From Desulfopila sp. IMCC35008 (lineage in GTDB: Bacteria > Desulfobacterota > Desulfobulbia > Desulfobulbales > Desulfocapsaceae): 64,000 nucleotides of DNA. Positions 1 through 9,373 of this stretch are shown in pieces. The DNA lies in contig NZ_CP050700.1 in NCBI RefSeq assembly GCF_010646885.2, forward strand, positions 718,001 to 782,000, written 5' to 3'. The position numbers were made by a program, and so were the translations under genes. Positions within the stretch are counted from its first letter, which is position 1; each line of letters starts with the position of its first letter. Under the pieces are notes generated by a model. It searched no databases, was not told where the DNA came from, and was given only the letters and a program-made list of their open reading frames with translations.

Positions 1-7
1 AATTGTT

Positions 8-433
8 ATGGATATACTTCACCCTTCCCCTGAGTTGACACCGTACTGTCTCCTGCGTGATATGCCGGAACAGGACGATTGTGTCATTACAGATGATGAA
101 ACACGTTCAGGGGACGGAAAAGCCAAAAAACTAGTCTGCGCCGGTTGCGGGAATATTATTACCGATGAAGGCCAGCGCATGACAGTTGATTCACAACATC
201 GTCACACCTTTTTTAATCCGGCGGGGGTGGTTTATGAGCTGGGATGTTTTCGATGGGCACCAGGTTGCCTGCCTGTCGGGGAGTCGAGTGCCGAGTTTTC
301 ATGGTTTGCCGGGCATGTCTGGCGGGTTGGGGTGTGCAGCGGTTGCCTTAGCCATCTCGGCTGGCTGTTCGAGTCGGGTGAAACATCCTTTTTCGGGTTG
401 ATTGTTTCCCGACTCGTTGAGGCTGAGGGTTAG
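8..433 (+). CDS. CULT-domain (cereblon-like) small zinc protein
   Basis: A 141-residue protein whose residues about 42-123 match the CULT domain, the thalidomide-binding fold of eukaryotic cereblon. Visible are a zinc pair C44/C47, a second pair C110/C113, and three tryptophans W99, W105 and W119. Their spacing of 6 and 14 equals that of the human cereblon pocket W380/W386/W400. The flanking motifs SWFAGHVW and SHLGW also fit. Bacterial single-domain CULT proteins are known, but their natural role is unclear, so no cellular function is claimed. Only seven bases precede the ATG and no in-frame stop is visible upstream, so the true start could lie outside the window. The preceding gene is unknown; the next gene is on the opposite strand. 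Confidence 0.85.
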   Translation: MDILHPSPELTPYCLLRDMPEQDDCVITDDETRSGDGKAKKLVCAGCGNIITDEGQRMTVDSQHRHTFFNPAGVVYELGCFRWAPGCLPVGESSAEFSWFAGHVWRVGVCSGCLSHLGWLFESGETSFFGLIVSRLVEAEG

Positions 434-483
434 CCCAAGGTCAGTCCATGCAGCACTGCCTGCATGGATGAGAGGAATTTGGG

Positions 484-3400
484 CTAGTCTTCCTTGATCA
501 GATCCAGCAGTTCCTCGGACGTCATCTTCGCACTGATGTCGCTGCCTTCAAGCAGGCTTCCAGCCAGATCTCGTTTTTCCTGGTGGAGGCGGACGATTTT
601 TTCCTCAATGCTGTTTTTGCACACCAGCCTGTAGATGGTGACCGGGCGTGTCTGCCCTATACGGTGGGCTCTGTCTGAGGCTTGATCCTCAATGGCTGGA
701 TTCCACCACGGATCCATGTGAATGACATAATCCGCTGCCGTGAGGTTCAGACCGAGACCGCCCGCTTTAAGACTGATGAGGAACACATCTCCTTCACCGT
801 CCTGAAATGCTTCGACCCTCTTTTTACGGAGTTTTGAACTGGTACCACCATCAAGATATTGATATGAAATCTGCTTTTCTTCCAGGAATTCTCGGATAAT
901 CTGGAGATGGCCGATAAACTGGCTGAAGACCAGTACTTTGTGGCGGCTTTCAATCAGCTCTTCAACGAGTGAGGAGAAAACCTCGAGCTTGGCGCTGCGG
1001 ATTGAGCTGTTTGTGTCAAGCAGGCGCGGATTACAGCAGGCCTGCCGCAGCTTCATGATTTCCGTAAGGATTTGCAGGTGACGGCCTTTTTTCTCCTTGT
1101 TGCTTTCCAGGATGTCCAGAGCGTTCTGGCGAAGCGCCTCGTAAAAATGCAGTTCTTCCTCGCTCATGGAAACTTCAAGTGTGACCTCGGTGCGTGAAGG
1201 CAGTTCCTCAAGAACCTGAGACTTGATTCTGCGCAGGATAAATGGGCGGATCAGCTTTTTAAGTTTGAGCCGGGCTTCCCGGTCCTGGAACCGTTCGATG
1301 GGTACGGCAAAACGTTCATTAAAGCTCGCCAGTGTCCCGAGCAGGCCGGGATTGATGAAATGGAAGAGATTCCATAATTCACCGAGATGATTCTCGATAG
1401 GTGTTCCGGTAGTGATCAGCTTGAAACCAGCCTGCAGTGACATGGCAGCTTTTGAACGTTTGGTCGCGGCATTCTTTATAGCCTGTGCTTCATCCAGGAT
1501 GACAGTCTGCCACTTTACCTTTTTGAGCAGCTCTTCTTCCTGCTGGAGCAGGGTATAGGTCGTGATTAACAGGTCGAATCTCGTAAGGCCCTCAATTGTT
1601 GCTTTTCGGTCCTTGGCAGTCAGCGACTTTATTGTCAGGGTCGGGGTGAATTTTGTGACCTCACTCTGCCAGTTTGTGGAAACTGATGTCGGTGCGACAA
1701 CCAGTGACGGTCCCTCACTGGCGTTCAGTAATATGAGCGCCAGGGATTGGATGGTTTTACCAAGTCCCATATCATCGGCGAGACATCCACCAACACCCCA
1801 GTAAGAGAGCCGTGCCAACCAGTCGAATCCTTCACGCTGGTAATCACGTAATTCAGCTTGCAGGGTGGATGGCACTTCTGGTTGGAATTTCTGGATATCC
1901 CTTACCTTGTTGAGTTGTTCTTTCCAGCCCTTGTCTCCTACCGTATTGGCGAGGTCTGTCAGTTTTTCGAGCGGCATTGCTGCAAGTGGGTGGATGATTA
2001 TTTCATCGCTTTCCTCGTCGGTAAATCCTTCCCCGAAGATGTTCATCTCCTCGAGGCGTCGTTTAAATTCCTGGGTTAAGGCTATAAATTGTCCGTCCCC
2101 TATTTCAATAAACCTGCCGGAAGAATTCTTGATTTTTGAGAGCAGGTCTTTGAGTTCAATGACGTGGTCCTGATCCAGTTGCAGTTGACCGCTGATAGCG
2201 AACCAGTTGTGACGGTTTGTTCGGATTTTGAGGTTAAGGTTCTCCATAGATGGTTGGTGGGCGATATTGAGCTTTTCACCTTCAGGCCATTCGATAACCA
2301 CCTTTTCGCGGATTGCCTGGAGCTCCATAAGTGCCTGCAGGCAGTCGTCCGGGTCTTGCAAATGCCACTCCCGGTCGTCTTCCTGCTCCAGGTCCATGGC
2401 CAGATCAAAGATCGGGCAAAGCTCTTCAATATCCCTGGCCTTTTCCTCTTCGAGAGCGAGGTTTCTTCGGGTTTGCAGCCTTTTACCGTTCACTTCGGCC
2501 ATTATGTTTTCAACACCCTGGCCGGGTTTGAGGTAGTGCCCACCTTCCTTAAACGGCTTTACGAACATCTCGAGCCTGAAACCGGTCCCATAGGGCAGCA
2601 GGTGCATGTAAATTGTTGGATCAGCTTCTACAAAGCTGATGTTATTTTTGGCAGACTGGGACCGGTCAGCGGCAATTGCGGAATGCACTGTCATAAATGA
2701 CGAGATATTACCTATTGCAGTAAGGACTTTCTCGCTGGCGGCTTTAGGGACAACAAGTCCGTCACGTCCGGTAATCTGGGCAATACGTCTGTGGTTATCG
2801 CTGATATTGATTACTTTGATGCGGGTTGGTGTTTCCTTATAAATGGTCAAATTCTCAGAGGAGATAGGCTGGGCAAAACGGATATGCAGCATATCGCCGC
2901 GTTCCTCAACCAATAATTCCGGCTCGCCAGCAATCAACTCGACCGGCGTTGATGGTGATTCAGCCAAAAACAGATGGGGATGGCTGATCATGGCATTTAA
3001 CGCCTTGTCCATGTCAAACTTATAATTTACGCCCTGGGTCTCATTGTTATGTATGCGCCTTATAGCTGCACAGATTTTTCTGTCCTGGGGGGTCAGAAAT
3101 GTCAGTTTACTGCTTTGGTGAAGGCGGGAAAGAGAGACGGGTCTTCCTTTAGACCAGTTGCCGCCACTCATGAGTTTTTGCTCACGTGGGCCGATGGTGA
3201 TCTTGTTTTTACGTACCTCCAGCATCCACACCAGCCGTATTTGTCGTTGTTCTTCCTCGATGTCCTCGGTGGTTGCGTGAATAAGGGCCTCGAGGCTTCT
3301 TTTCCACGGCTCTTCCGGCTCCAGGATGGAAAGTAGAGGAGTAAAACTCTCTTTCTCCTGAAGAGTTGCTACCGTTTGGGTGTAATCATGGTTTTCATGA

Positions 3401-4653
3401 TGAATCTTGGCCAGAATCTCCGCTATAATAAAAGCATGAAGGTTAAATTCTGCAGATATTGCCTTGTGATAATACTCTTTAAGTTGCTCTTCAATGTCCG
3501 GTTGCAGTGTGCTGTCCAGCCAGTATTGGCAAAGGGCGGCAAACACAATCGTTAATCCGCTGGCCCGTTCATCTTCCGGGAGATGGATAGTTGAGTCCTG
3601 GCTTCCTTTGTTTATGGTCGTATTAATAACGGAGCCAAGGTATCCGTATGATAGGTTTTCAGGCGTTGCGTCAAAGAGGGACTGGGCCGTACTGATAGCG
3701 TCAGCGATTGCGGGATATCCGGCTTCTTCGTTGTTTTTCAGCAAAAACAAAATGTAGAAGAGTCCGGTGGGGCCAAAGAAGGCGACCCGGGAAGAAGCTG
3801 TAAGGTCTTTCAGGAACTGCAGGTCTTTGTTGAAAGCGTCTTCGGCCGAACTGTTATCTCCCTGAAGGAAACAAACGGTACCAAGCGCACCGGTACCGTG
3901 AAAGGATTCAGGGTGACTGTTGACAAACTCCCTCGCTCGATTGAGTTCACCTTGAAAGAGCAGGTGGTTGAATTGGAGCCGAATAAAGGGAAGCGTCTCG
4001 TCACTGGTAAGGTGGGCGAAAGAGTCTGGTGCCTGCAGGTAATTGACCACTTCAGGACATGGCTCGAGATGAGCCTGGCTATGGAGCAGGACACTGTTGA
4101 ACAGGTAAAATTGAAAAGAGGCCGGCAGGCTCCGTGTCCACTCACTATCGAAAGGACACGTTGTAACCTGGACAGTTGGGGGAATCAGTCCTGTTATTTC
4201 ACGGCACTGGGTACTAAGAAATTCTGCTGCTTCATCAATCAGGTCGAAATTCTGGGTGTAGATGCCGATACGCATTTCCCGCACAGCCCTCCAGCACCTG
4301 GTTGTCCATTTGCCGTAATAGTACGATACAGGCGCCTCTTCCCGAACTGCATTGGCATATCTTTCGAACGCTCCACTGCTAACGGCTATTTTACTCAGGA
4401 CCTCAACAAGATCGAGGGGGCACTGGCGATCTTCGGTTAACAGACCGAGCTGTTCGAATTTGGAAAAATAGTGGTTCAGATTTGCAGCAGTCGGCCTATT
4501 GCCCCGTGGATTCTTAAATTCAAGTTTGCGGAGGCAGTTGACGACGAGAGTCGTATGGGCCGGTTCGTAAACTATCGACAGAATCTGCAGGAGAGCCTGT
4601 TCAAAGGGCGTGAGTTTTTGGTATTTTTCGAGGAGTGTTTTATCAATGGGCAT
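484..4653 (-). CDS. SNF2-family DEAD/H helicase-like ATPase
   Basis: A large (1389 aa) Swi2/Snf2 ATPase, expected to translocate on double-stranded DNA and remodel protein-DNA complexes, as RapA/HepA does for stalled RNA polymerase. Motif I (DDMGLGKT) lies at about residues 960-967 and motif II (DEAQ) at 1054-1057. The C-terminal helicase lobe ends with the family signature DPWWNPAIEDQASDRAHRIGQ. Roughly the first 900 residues lack a motif I recognise and may hold helical-repeat and accessory segments. The frame stays open upstream to a TTG at 4725, but the ATG at 4653 (MPIDKTLL) is preferred because the extension is low-complexity and non-conserved in appearance. It is downstream of ppiD but separated from it by a terminator. 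Confidence 0.9.
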   Translation of the reverse strand: MPIDKTLLEKYQKLTPFEQALLQILSIVYEPAHTTLVVNCLRKLEFKNPRGNRPTAANLNHYFSKFEQLGLLTEDRQCPLDLVEVLSKIAVSSGAFERYANAVREEAPVSYYYGKWTTRCWRAVREMRIGIYTQNFDLIDEAAEFLSTQCREITGLIPPTVQVTTCPFDSEWTRSLPASFQFYLFNSVLLHSQAHLEPCPEVVNYLQAPDSFAHLTSDETLPFIRLQFNHLLFQGELNRAREFVNSHPESFHGTGALGTVCFLQGDNSSAEDAFNKDLQFLKDLTASSRVAFFGPTGLFYILFLLKNNEEAGYPAIADAISTAQSLFDATPENLSYGYLGSVINTTINKGSQDSTIHLPEDERASGLTIVFAALCQYWLDSTLQPDIEEQLKEYYHKAISAEFNLHAFIIAEILAKIHHENHDYTQTVATLQEKESFTPLLSILEPEEPWKRSLEALIHATTEDIEEEQRQIRLVWMLEVRKNKITIGPREQKLMSGGNWSKGRPVSLSRLHQSSKLTFLTPQDRKICAAIRRIHNNETQGVNYKFDMDKALNAMISHPHLFLAESPSTPVELIAGEPELLVEERGDMLHIRFAQPISSENLTIYKETPTRIKVINISDNHRRIAQITGRDGLVVPKAASEKVLTAIGNISSFMTVHSAIAADRSQSAKNNISFVEADPTIYMHLLPYGTGFRLEMFVKPFKEGGHYLKPGQGVENIMAEVNGKRLQTRRNLALEEEKARDIEELCPIFDLAMDLEQEDDREWHLQDPDDCLQALMELQAIREKVVIEWPEGEKLNIAHQPSMENLNLKIRTNRHNWFAISGQLQLDQDHVIELKDLLSKIKNSSGRFIEIGDGQFIALTQEFKRRLEEMNIFGEGFTDEESDEIIIHPLAAMPLEKLTDLANTVGDKGWKEQLNKVRDIQKFQPEVPSTLQAELRDYQREGFDWLARLSYWGVGGCLADDMGLGKTIQSLALILLNASEGPSLVVAPTSVSTNWQSEVTKFTPTLTIKSLTAKDRKATIEGLTRFDLLITTYTLLQQEEELLKKVKWQTVILDEAQAIKNAATKRSKAAMSLQAGFKLITTGTPIENHLGELWNLFHFINPGLLGTLASFNERFAVPIERFQDREARLKLKKLIRPFILRRIKSQVLEELPSRTEVTLEVSMSEEELHFYEALRQNALDILESNKEKKGRHLQILTEIMKLRQACCNPRLLDTNSSIRSAKLEVFSSLVEELIESRHKVLVFSQFIGHLQIIREFLEEKQISYQYLDGGTSSKLRKKRVEAFQDGEGDVFLISLKAGGLGLNLTAADYVIHMDPWWNPAIEDQASDRAHRIGQTRPVTIYRLVCKNSIEEKIVRLHQEKRDLAGSLLEGSDISAKMTSEELLDLIKED

Positions 4654-4860
4654 ATTAAATAACAGTACCAGTACGTTGTTCCAATTTTCAAATCCGGAGC
4701 AACGGCGGGACCGGCTTGATTGCAAATAGCTATCAATCTGGTTCCGTACGTCTCATTCCGGAAGGCAAGAGGGCATTATAGCATTGACAGCGGCTCAAGA
4801 GAACTAAAAAAGCCCTGATTATAGAGAATAAACGGGAATACGTCCGGGAAGATGAGCGAA

Positions 4861-4900
4861 AAAATACAAAAGAGCCCCGCTTTATGTACCAGCGGGGCTC
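4861..4900 (-). terminator. Rho-independent terminator of ppiD
   Basis: A perfect 10-bp inverted repeat GAGCCCCGCT/AGCGGGGCTC at 4872-4900 has a 9-nt loop. On the minus strand it is followed by an interrupted T run (complement of 4861-4871). It lies between the ppiD stop and the SNF2 start and would end ppiD transcription. The rest of the 323-bp gap shows nothing else I can support. Confidence 0.85.
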
Positions 4901-4976
4901 GTAATGTTAATATTGCATTCCTAATGCCTTTTCGGCAGAGAAGTGTAAAGAGTACTGAATATCAGGGGAAATACAT

Positions 4977-6866
4977 TTAGAGGCTTTTGTGTCGGGTGAT
5001 AGTCGCCTTTTTTTCAAGATTAGCCAGATATGCACCGAGTATTTCCTGCTGCTTGGCGCTCAGCAACATCTGCTTGTATCTATCCAGATCCGTGTCGTCT
5101 TGTATTTCAGGTACTTCACGCTCCTGAAAAGAGAAAACATAATGGGTGTCCCCAACAACACCGGGTGATTCAGGGAACGGTTCGGAGGAAGAGAGTTTGA
5201 ATACCGTTTCAAGAAGTGATGGTGGAAACTGGGTTGCTGGCTGACCATTTCGCCCCATCAAACCGGAGTTGGCTGTGGTGAGGTTGTACTCTTTAGCAAC
5301 ATCATTAAGCGGCTCCCCGCCATTGATTCGTTCTAATATCGTTACGGCGATCTCGCTCGCTTTCTCAGCTGCCTTGGTAGCTTTATAATCGGCGGTAGCC
5401 TTTTCCTTTACCTGTTCGAAAGGAGGCGTTTCGGGGGCCTTGACAGCCTCGGCAAAGATAATAAAGAAACCACGGTCCGATTCCACGATGGAGCTGAGTT
5501 CACCAGCCTTAAGGCTGAACGCTTTATCGAGAAAGGTGGCATCTGTGGTCAGTTCGGCAGGAGCTTTGGAGCGGGCAAAGTAGTCAGTCGTTACAAGCTC
5601 TTGATCTTTGTTGGTGTCAGCGTAGGCGCTGAGGCTGCCTGCCCCTATGATGCCCTCATACGCACCTGTTGCCAGCTGCCGAGCAAGTTTTTTAGACTCT
5701 TTATCACGTAGAATAGAGGTGATTTCTGCGCCAGCCTGCTCAAGGGTTTGTGTTGCTGCAGGTTGGACCTCTTCAAGTTTGATAACATGGTATCCAAACT
5801 GGGTCTTGACAACACTGCTGATGTCGCCCGGTTGCATGCTAAATACGGCCTGGTCAAATTCCGGAACCATCTGACCTTGGGAAAACAGACCGAGATCTCC
5901 TCCGTTTGCAGCGCTTGGGCCTTCGCTATATTCTTTGGCGAGAGCGGCAAAATCGTCAGAGGCCTTTGCGAGTTCCTGTACTTCCTCAGCTCTTTTACGT
6001 TTTTCAGCGTGCAATTCCTCGGAGTCGGTTTCGCTTGCCATGATCAGTATATGACGGGCGTTACGTTTTTCAGGAGTGGTGAATTGCTCAAGGTTCTCAT
6101 TGTAATACTTTTTGATCTGGGCGTCGTCGACCGGGATCTTTTCACCCACTTTTGCATAGGTGAATGGCATATACTTAAGTTTCATCTCCGGCTCGGTATT
6201 ATAATTGGTACTGTTTTCTTCGAACCATTTTTTCAGGGCTTCATTATCCACCTCGATATCCGCAACGAAATTGTCAGGTGAGACAGCAACGTACGATACC
6301 GATACTTTTTCATTATCCTGCCTGTACAGTTCTTCAACCTCAAATGCTGAGGAAGCTGAGGCGAACCCGCCGATACTGCGAACGGCTTTTTCGGTCAGCA
6401 TACTGTAACGCATGTTGGACTCATATTTGCTCGGAGAAAGTTTATTGGATGCGAGCAGGGCCTTATATTTATCAAGAGAGAAAATCCCTCCCTCCTGAAA
6501 CTGAACCATGTCGTTTATGACGCTCTGGATCTCTTCGCCGCTCACAATTATGCCCATCTCGTCGGCACCCTGTCGAAGCAGTTCAGACTGAATCAGCTGG
6601 TTGATGACCTGCTGCTTGATGTTGAGGGTCTCTGCCATGCCCTTGGGTAAGTTTCCACCAAACCGGGCAGCCATATTTTCATAGGCGCTGTCGTAGGCCA
6701 GCTGGAAGTCCTGGAAGGTGATTTCCTGGTCGTTGACGGTCAGTGCTGCCTCTCTGTTGTTCATGAGGTTCGAGCCAACACCCCAAAAGATGAATACCAG
6801 GGCAATAATGACCACGATGGCCTGAATAACAGTCGATTGGGCTTTGTTTCGGAGGAGTTGAAGCAT
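4977..6866 (-). CDS. ppiD: Periplasmic chaperone / peptidyl-prolyl isomerase PpiD
   Basis: A 629-aa PpiD-type foldase anchored in the inner membrane and acting in the periplasm on exported and outer-membrane proteins. A single N-terminal transmembrane segment (about 15-36) is followed by a SurA_N-like helical region. A parvulin rotamase domain lies at about 268-365 (RHILIM ... GGDLGLFSQGQMVPEF ... TQFGYHVIKLEEV). The C-terminal half is the usual second, degenerate PPIase-like and helical region. Length matches the family (about 620-630). It is monocistronic, with a strong terminator downstream. The upstream gap to dsrC is 569 bp. Confidence 0.93.
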   Translation of the reverse strand: MLQLLRNKAQSTVIQAIVVIIALVFIFWGVGSNLMNNREAALTVNDQEITFQDFQLAYDSAYENMAARFGGNLPKGMAETLNIKQQVINQLIQSELLRQGADEMGIIVSGEEIQSVINDMVQFQEGGIFSLDKYKALLASNKLSPSKYESNMRYSMLTEKAVRSIGGFASASSAFEVEELYRQDNEKVSVSYVAVSPDNFVADIEVDNEALKKWFEENSTNYNTEPEMKLKYMPFTYAKVGEKIPVDDAQIKKYYNENLEQFTTPEKRNARHILIMASETDSEELHAEKRKRAEEVQELAKASDDFAALAKEYSEGPSAANGGDLGLFSQGQMVPEFDQAVFSMQPGDISSVVKTQFGYHVIKLEEVQPAATQTLEQAGAEITSILRDKESKKLARQLATGAYEGIIGAGSLSAYADTNKDQELVTTDYFARSKAPAELTTDATFLDKAFSLKAGELSSIVESDRGFFIIFAEAVKAPETPPFEQVKEKATADYKATKAAEKASEIAVTILERINGGEPLNDVAKEYNLTTANSGLMGRNGQPATQFPPSLLETVFKLSSSEPFPESPGVVGDTHYVFSFQEREVPEIQDDTDLDRYKQMLLSAKQQEILGAYLANLEKKATITRHKSL

Positions 6867-7337
6867 AATTGTCTGTTCTGTTTGTTCTGGAAATGGTTGT
6901 GATTTTCTGTTGTTTCCCTATTGGGTATTTACCAGCCTGATCCTTAAGACTAAGGTAGCCTGGATTTGGCTAACTGATCGATTTACTCTTTCTCCTTCTC
7001 TTCTGCAAGGAAAAAGCTGAAAACCGCTTCCTGTAAAGGCTTGAACAGTGAAAATGTAACAGGGATCTGGTGCAGGAATAAAAAAAAGACAGGTACCACA
7101 AAAAAAGTAGACAGATGAAAGAAAAGAGGTATTATCGTCGATGAACTATACAGTTAGATATAAGAACGAATCTGTTGTGGGGAGGTCGATGTCGTACTCC
7201 CTAACTTATGGTGACTATAGGGTACTACATTTTAACAATAAATTGGTTTTTTGGGAATTAATGCTGCTGATTTATTGACGTAATTACGGTGTGTTGTGGT
7301 TGTGGTCTGGCCATAGCATAAATGATTCGTCATTCAC
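6867..7337. other. Non-coding stretch between ppiD and dsrC
   Basis: About 470 bp of relatively AT-rich DNA without a credible gene on either strand. It should contain the ppiD promoter on the minus strand, but I see no convincing consensus pair. No RNA gene or repeat was recognised. Confidence 0.5.
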
Positions 7338-7366
7338 TTGACAAACACTTCACCCTATAGTATTAA
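7338..7366 (+). promoter_or_regulatory. Sigma-70-type promoter of dsrC
   Basis: TTGACA at 7338-7343, a 17-bp spacer, then TATTAA at 7361-7366. The -35 box is perfect, the spacing ideal and the -10 near-consensus. It lies 70 bp ahead of the dsrC ATG. Confidence 0.7.
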
Positions 7367-7435
7367 GCCATATTAGTTTTCAGCAGAGCTTAAGAACGGT
7401 GTAAGCCATAACATAAAATTTCAAGGAGGTTTGAA

Positions 7436-7756
7436 ATGCCAACAATCGAACATAACGGAAAAAGCTTTACAGTAGATGAAGACGGCTTCCTTCTCAAAGG
7501 AATGGACGAGTGGAATGACGAGTGGGTTGATTACGTGAAGGGCGCAGAGGGTATCTCTGACCTGACCGACGAGCATCAGAAAGTTATCGACGCTCTGCAA
7601 GAGTACTACAAGAAGAACGGTATTGCTCCTATGGTACGTATTCTTTCCAAGACCACTGGTTTTCCGCTGAAGAGAATCTACGAGCTGTTCCCGTCTGGAC
7701 CGGGTAAAGGAGCTTGTAAAATGGCTGGTCTGCCCAAGCCTACCGGTTGTGTCTAA
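7436..7756 (+). CDS. dsrC: Sulfur-carrier protein DsrC (TusE/DsrC family)
   Basis: A 106-aa soluble sulfur carrier. In sulfite reducers DsrC accepts the sulfur released by DsrAB as a trisulfide between two C-terminal cysteines, which is then reduced by DsrMKJOP. Both are present here: C94 and C105, ten residues apart, in the flexible arm GACKMAGLPKPTGCV. This separates it from TusE-type homologues that keep only the last cysteine. A strong AAGGAGGT ribosome site sits at 7423-7430. It has its own promoter and terminator and stands apart from dsrAB, as is common in sulfate reducers. Confidence 0.95.
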   Translation: MPTIEHNGKSFTVDEDGFLLKGMDEWNDEWVDYVKGAEGISDLTDEHQKVIDALQEYYKKNGIAPMVRILSKTTGFPLKRIYELFPSGPGKGACKMAGLPKPTGCV

Positions 7757-7782
7757 TATCTGAACTTTTCAGATAGAGATGT

Positions 7783-7821
7783 AAAGAGGGATGCCGATTA
7801 TCGGTATCCCTCTTTTTTTTT
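7783..7821 (+). terminator. Strong terminator of dsrC
   Basis: A 15-bp stem with one G-U pair (AAAGAGGGAT... / ...ATCCCTCTTT), a 3-nt loop, and an uninterrupted run of T residues at 7813-7821. The reverse strand has a shorter T tail, so it may also help stop leftward transcripts. Confidence 0.92.
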
Positions 7822-7856
7822 GCCTGCATCTAGGAATGCATGCTTTATCCACTTTG

Positions 7857-7873
7857 GATCCTGAGTCAGGATC
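7857..7873. repeat. Perfect 8-bp inverted repeat next to the ATP-grasp stop
   Basis: GATCCTGA-g-TCAGGATC, overlapping the last base of the ATP-grasp stop codon. With a 1-nt centre it cannot form a normal hairpin loop and lacks a T run, so it could be a short binding site or chance. Confidence 0.4.
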
Positions 7874-8652
7874 TATTTCAGGTTTTCCGTCTGCAATTCT
7901 TCGATAAGATGCATATGGATGGCTGCAATCCTGTTGCTGTATTCAACAGAATTGATTGCAGCCCCGCGTAAACCGCCACGAAGATTTATTTCAGTAAGAT
8001 AGATATTTTCTTCCGGGGTCACCATCAGGTCAATATGACCATAGGGGAATGCACCCCTGTTCATGACACTTCGACAGTAGTCAATTAATTTCTGCTCTAC
8101 TGCTATCGGGGTCGATTCCCCTCCGCAGTGAATATTCTGACGAAAGTTCTTCCTGTTTGTCCTGGTGTACGCCTCGATATAATCTGCAAGTATGATAACC
8201 CTGATATCCTGAAAATATTTCAGATAGGGCTGGACGACGAAAGGATAGTTGAGGTTTCCAAGAACCGCCATGTTATAAACGCTCTCAATGTCCTGGAAGT
8301 GGTGGATACCGAGCCCCCCGTTTTTCCTGTCCTGTTTGATAATTACTTCCGAACAGTTTATATTCTTATAAAATGAGGTTGCTTGCAGGAGTTGATTGGT
8401 ATCGTAAATAACCTTGGTATCAGGCAGCATGAAGGGGCTGAAAATGCGTGCCTGATGAACTTTTGAGCGGCTGGCCAGCTGTGCAGTGGCTGAGGGAATA
8501 AGGGTGACACCCCGCTCCCGAAGATCAAGCAGTATATGCTCTTCTCCCGGTGAGAGTCGAAGTCGGCAACAGATTATTGTACTGCTGTCGAGAAGATGAA
8601 AGTTGTCGTGAAATTGATCGTTGGTGGTGATGATGCCTGGGCATTCTGCCAT
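7873..8652 (-). CDS. RimK-like ATP-grasp ligase
   Basis: A 259-aa protein with the late ATP-grasp signature: a nucleotide-binding segment EVIIKQDRKNGGLGIHHF at about 102-119, a phosphate/strand region FVVQPYLKYFQDIRVIIL, and a metal-binding end GHIDLMVTPEENIYLTEINLRGG. Members of this family join an amine or amino acid to a carboxylate (glutathione synthase, RimK). The substrate cannot be read from the sequence. The start overlaps the stop of the upstream zinc-ribbon gene (TGATG), indicating translational coupling. It is the last gene of the M23-bactofilin-zinc ribbon group. Confidence 0.8.
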   Translation of the reverse strand: MAECPGIITTNDQFHDNFHLLDSSTIICCRLRLSPGEEHILLDLRERGVTLIPSATAQLASRSKVHQARIFSPFMLPDTKVIYDTNQLLQATSFYKNINCSEVIIKQDRKNGGLGIHHFQDIESVYNMAVLGNLNYPFVVQPYLKYFQDIRVIILADYIEAYTRTNRKNFRQNIHCGGESTPIAVEQKLIDYCRSVMNRGAFPYGHIDLMVTPEENIYLTEINLRGGLRGAAINSVEYSNRIAAIHMHLIEELQTENLK

Positions 8653-8894
8653 CAGAATATCATCTCCGAAAACCTTTGGTGAAAAGGTGTGAGGTCTTCG
8701 TCGCAGTTGCCGCAGAACAGCTTGACGTCTCCCATCGATTGTGCACTTTTATCTTCAATGGTGAATGAGCCGTCCGGGTTCTGTACATAGTGGGTCGTAG
8801 TGATAACATCATCTGTTATCTCAAAGAAGTCTTTGTCATTTCCACAGTTCGGGCACTTGAAACGGTTGGCGACATTGGGCGTGCTTAAAGGCAT
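8652..8894 (-). CDS. Small zinc-ribbon protein
   Basis: An 80-aa protein with two CxxC knuckles, CPNCG (residues about 14-18) and CGNCD near residue 60, separated by a beta-rich stretch. This is a zinc-ribbon layout. Its stop codon overlaps the ATG of the ATP-grasp gene, so the two are probably made together. The pairing suggests the ribbon might be a substrate, carrier or partner of the ligase, but this is inference. It follows bactofilin by 20 bp. Exact family not recognised. Confidence 0.7.
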   Translation of the reverse strand: MPLSTPNVANRFKCPNCGNDKDFFEITDDVITTTHYVQNPDGSFTIEDKSAQSMGDVKLFCGNCDEDLTPFHQRFSEMIF

Positions 8895-8914
8895 ATAGTA
8901 ACTTTTCTATTAGT

Positions 8915-9373
8915 TTACTTTTTCTTGTCCGGATTTGCTGCCGGGGTGACTGCTGCTGTTTGTTGAGACGGTGCTGCTTTCTTACCGATACCGCTGACCA
9001 GGTCTTTTGTTGCTGCCTTTATCTCACCGTCAAGTGCGGCGCCTGGTTCCACGGTAAGACTTCCGGCCTCAAGACGTCCGTGAATGGAGCAATTTTTTCT
9101 GGCAGTAATAATGTTGGCCTTGACGTTCCCTTCAAGATGACCGAAGCAGTTGAAAGAGGATGAGGTGATATCCCCGGTGACTTTGCCTGTTTCGCTTAAA
9201 ATGAGATGTTCTCCTTTGATATTGCCGTTTATTAAACCATCGATCCGGGTCTTTCCCTGGAAAGTGATCTCGCCCGTTATTGTCATGGTTTTGTCAATTA
9301 TTGAGGAAATTGCTTCACTTTCAGCTTTCTGGATCTCCTCCTGAACATCGTCTTTCTTGGTGAACATTGCCAT
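8915..9373 (-). CDS. Bactofilin (polymer-forming cytoskeletal protein)
   Basis: 152 aa. Residues about 30-125 form the bactofilin beta-helix (ITFQGKTRIDGLINGNIKGEHLILSETGKVTGDI...), flanked by short polar tails, the C-terminal one rich in Ala, Lys and Pro. Bactofilins self-assemble without nucleotide and localise wall enzymes at curved or polar sites. The ATG overlaps the stop of the upstream M23 peptidase (TAATG). This gene pairing is well known for shape-determining bactofilin systems. Confidence 0.92.
   Translation of the reverse strand: MAMFTKKDDVQEEIQKAESEAISSIIDKTMTITGEITFQGKTRIDGLINGNIKGEHLILSETGKVTGDITSSSFNCFGHLEGNVKANIITARKNCSIHGRLEAGSLTVEPGAALDGEIKAATKDLVSGIGKKAAPSQQTAAVTPAANPDKKK

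Noticed and set aside
2164..2700. Plus-strand frame of 178 codons inside the SNF2 gene, and a similar one at 3898-4440
   Set aside because: Both are antisense to a convincing helicase gene, without a ribosome site or family similarity.
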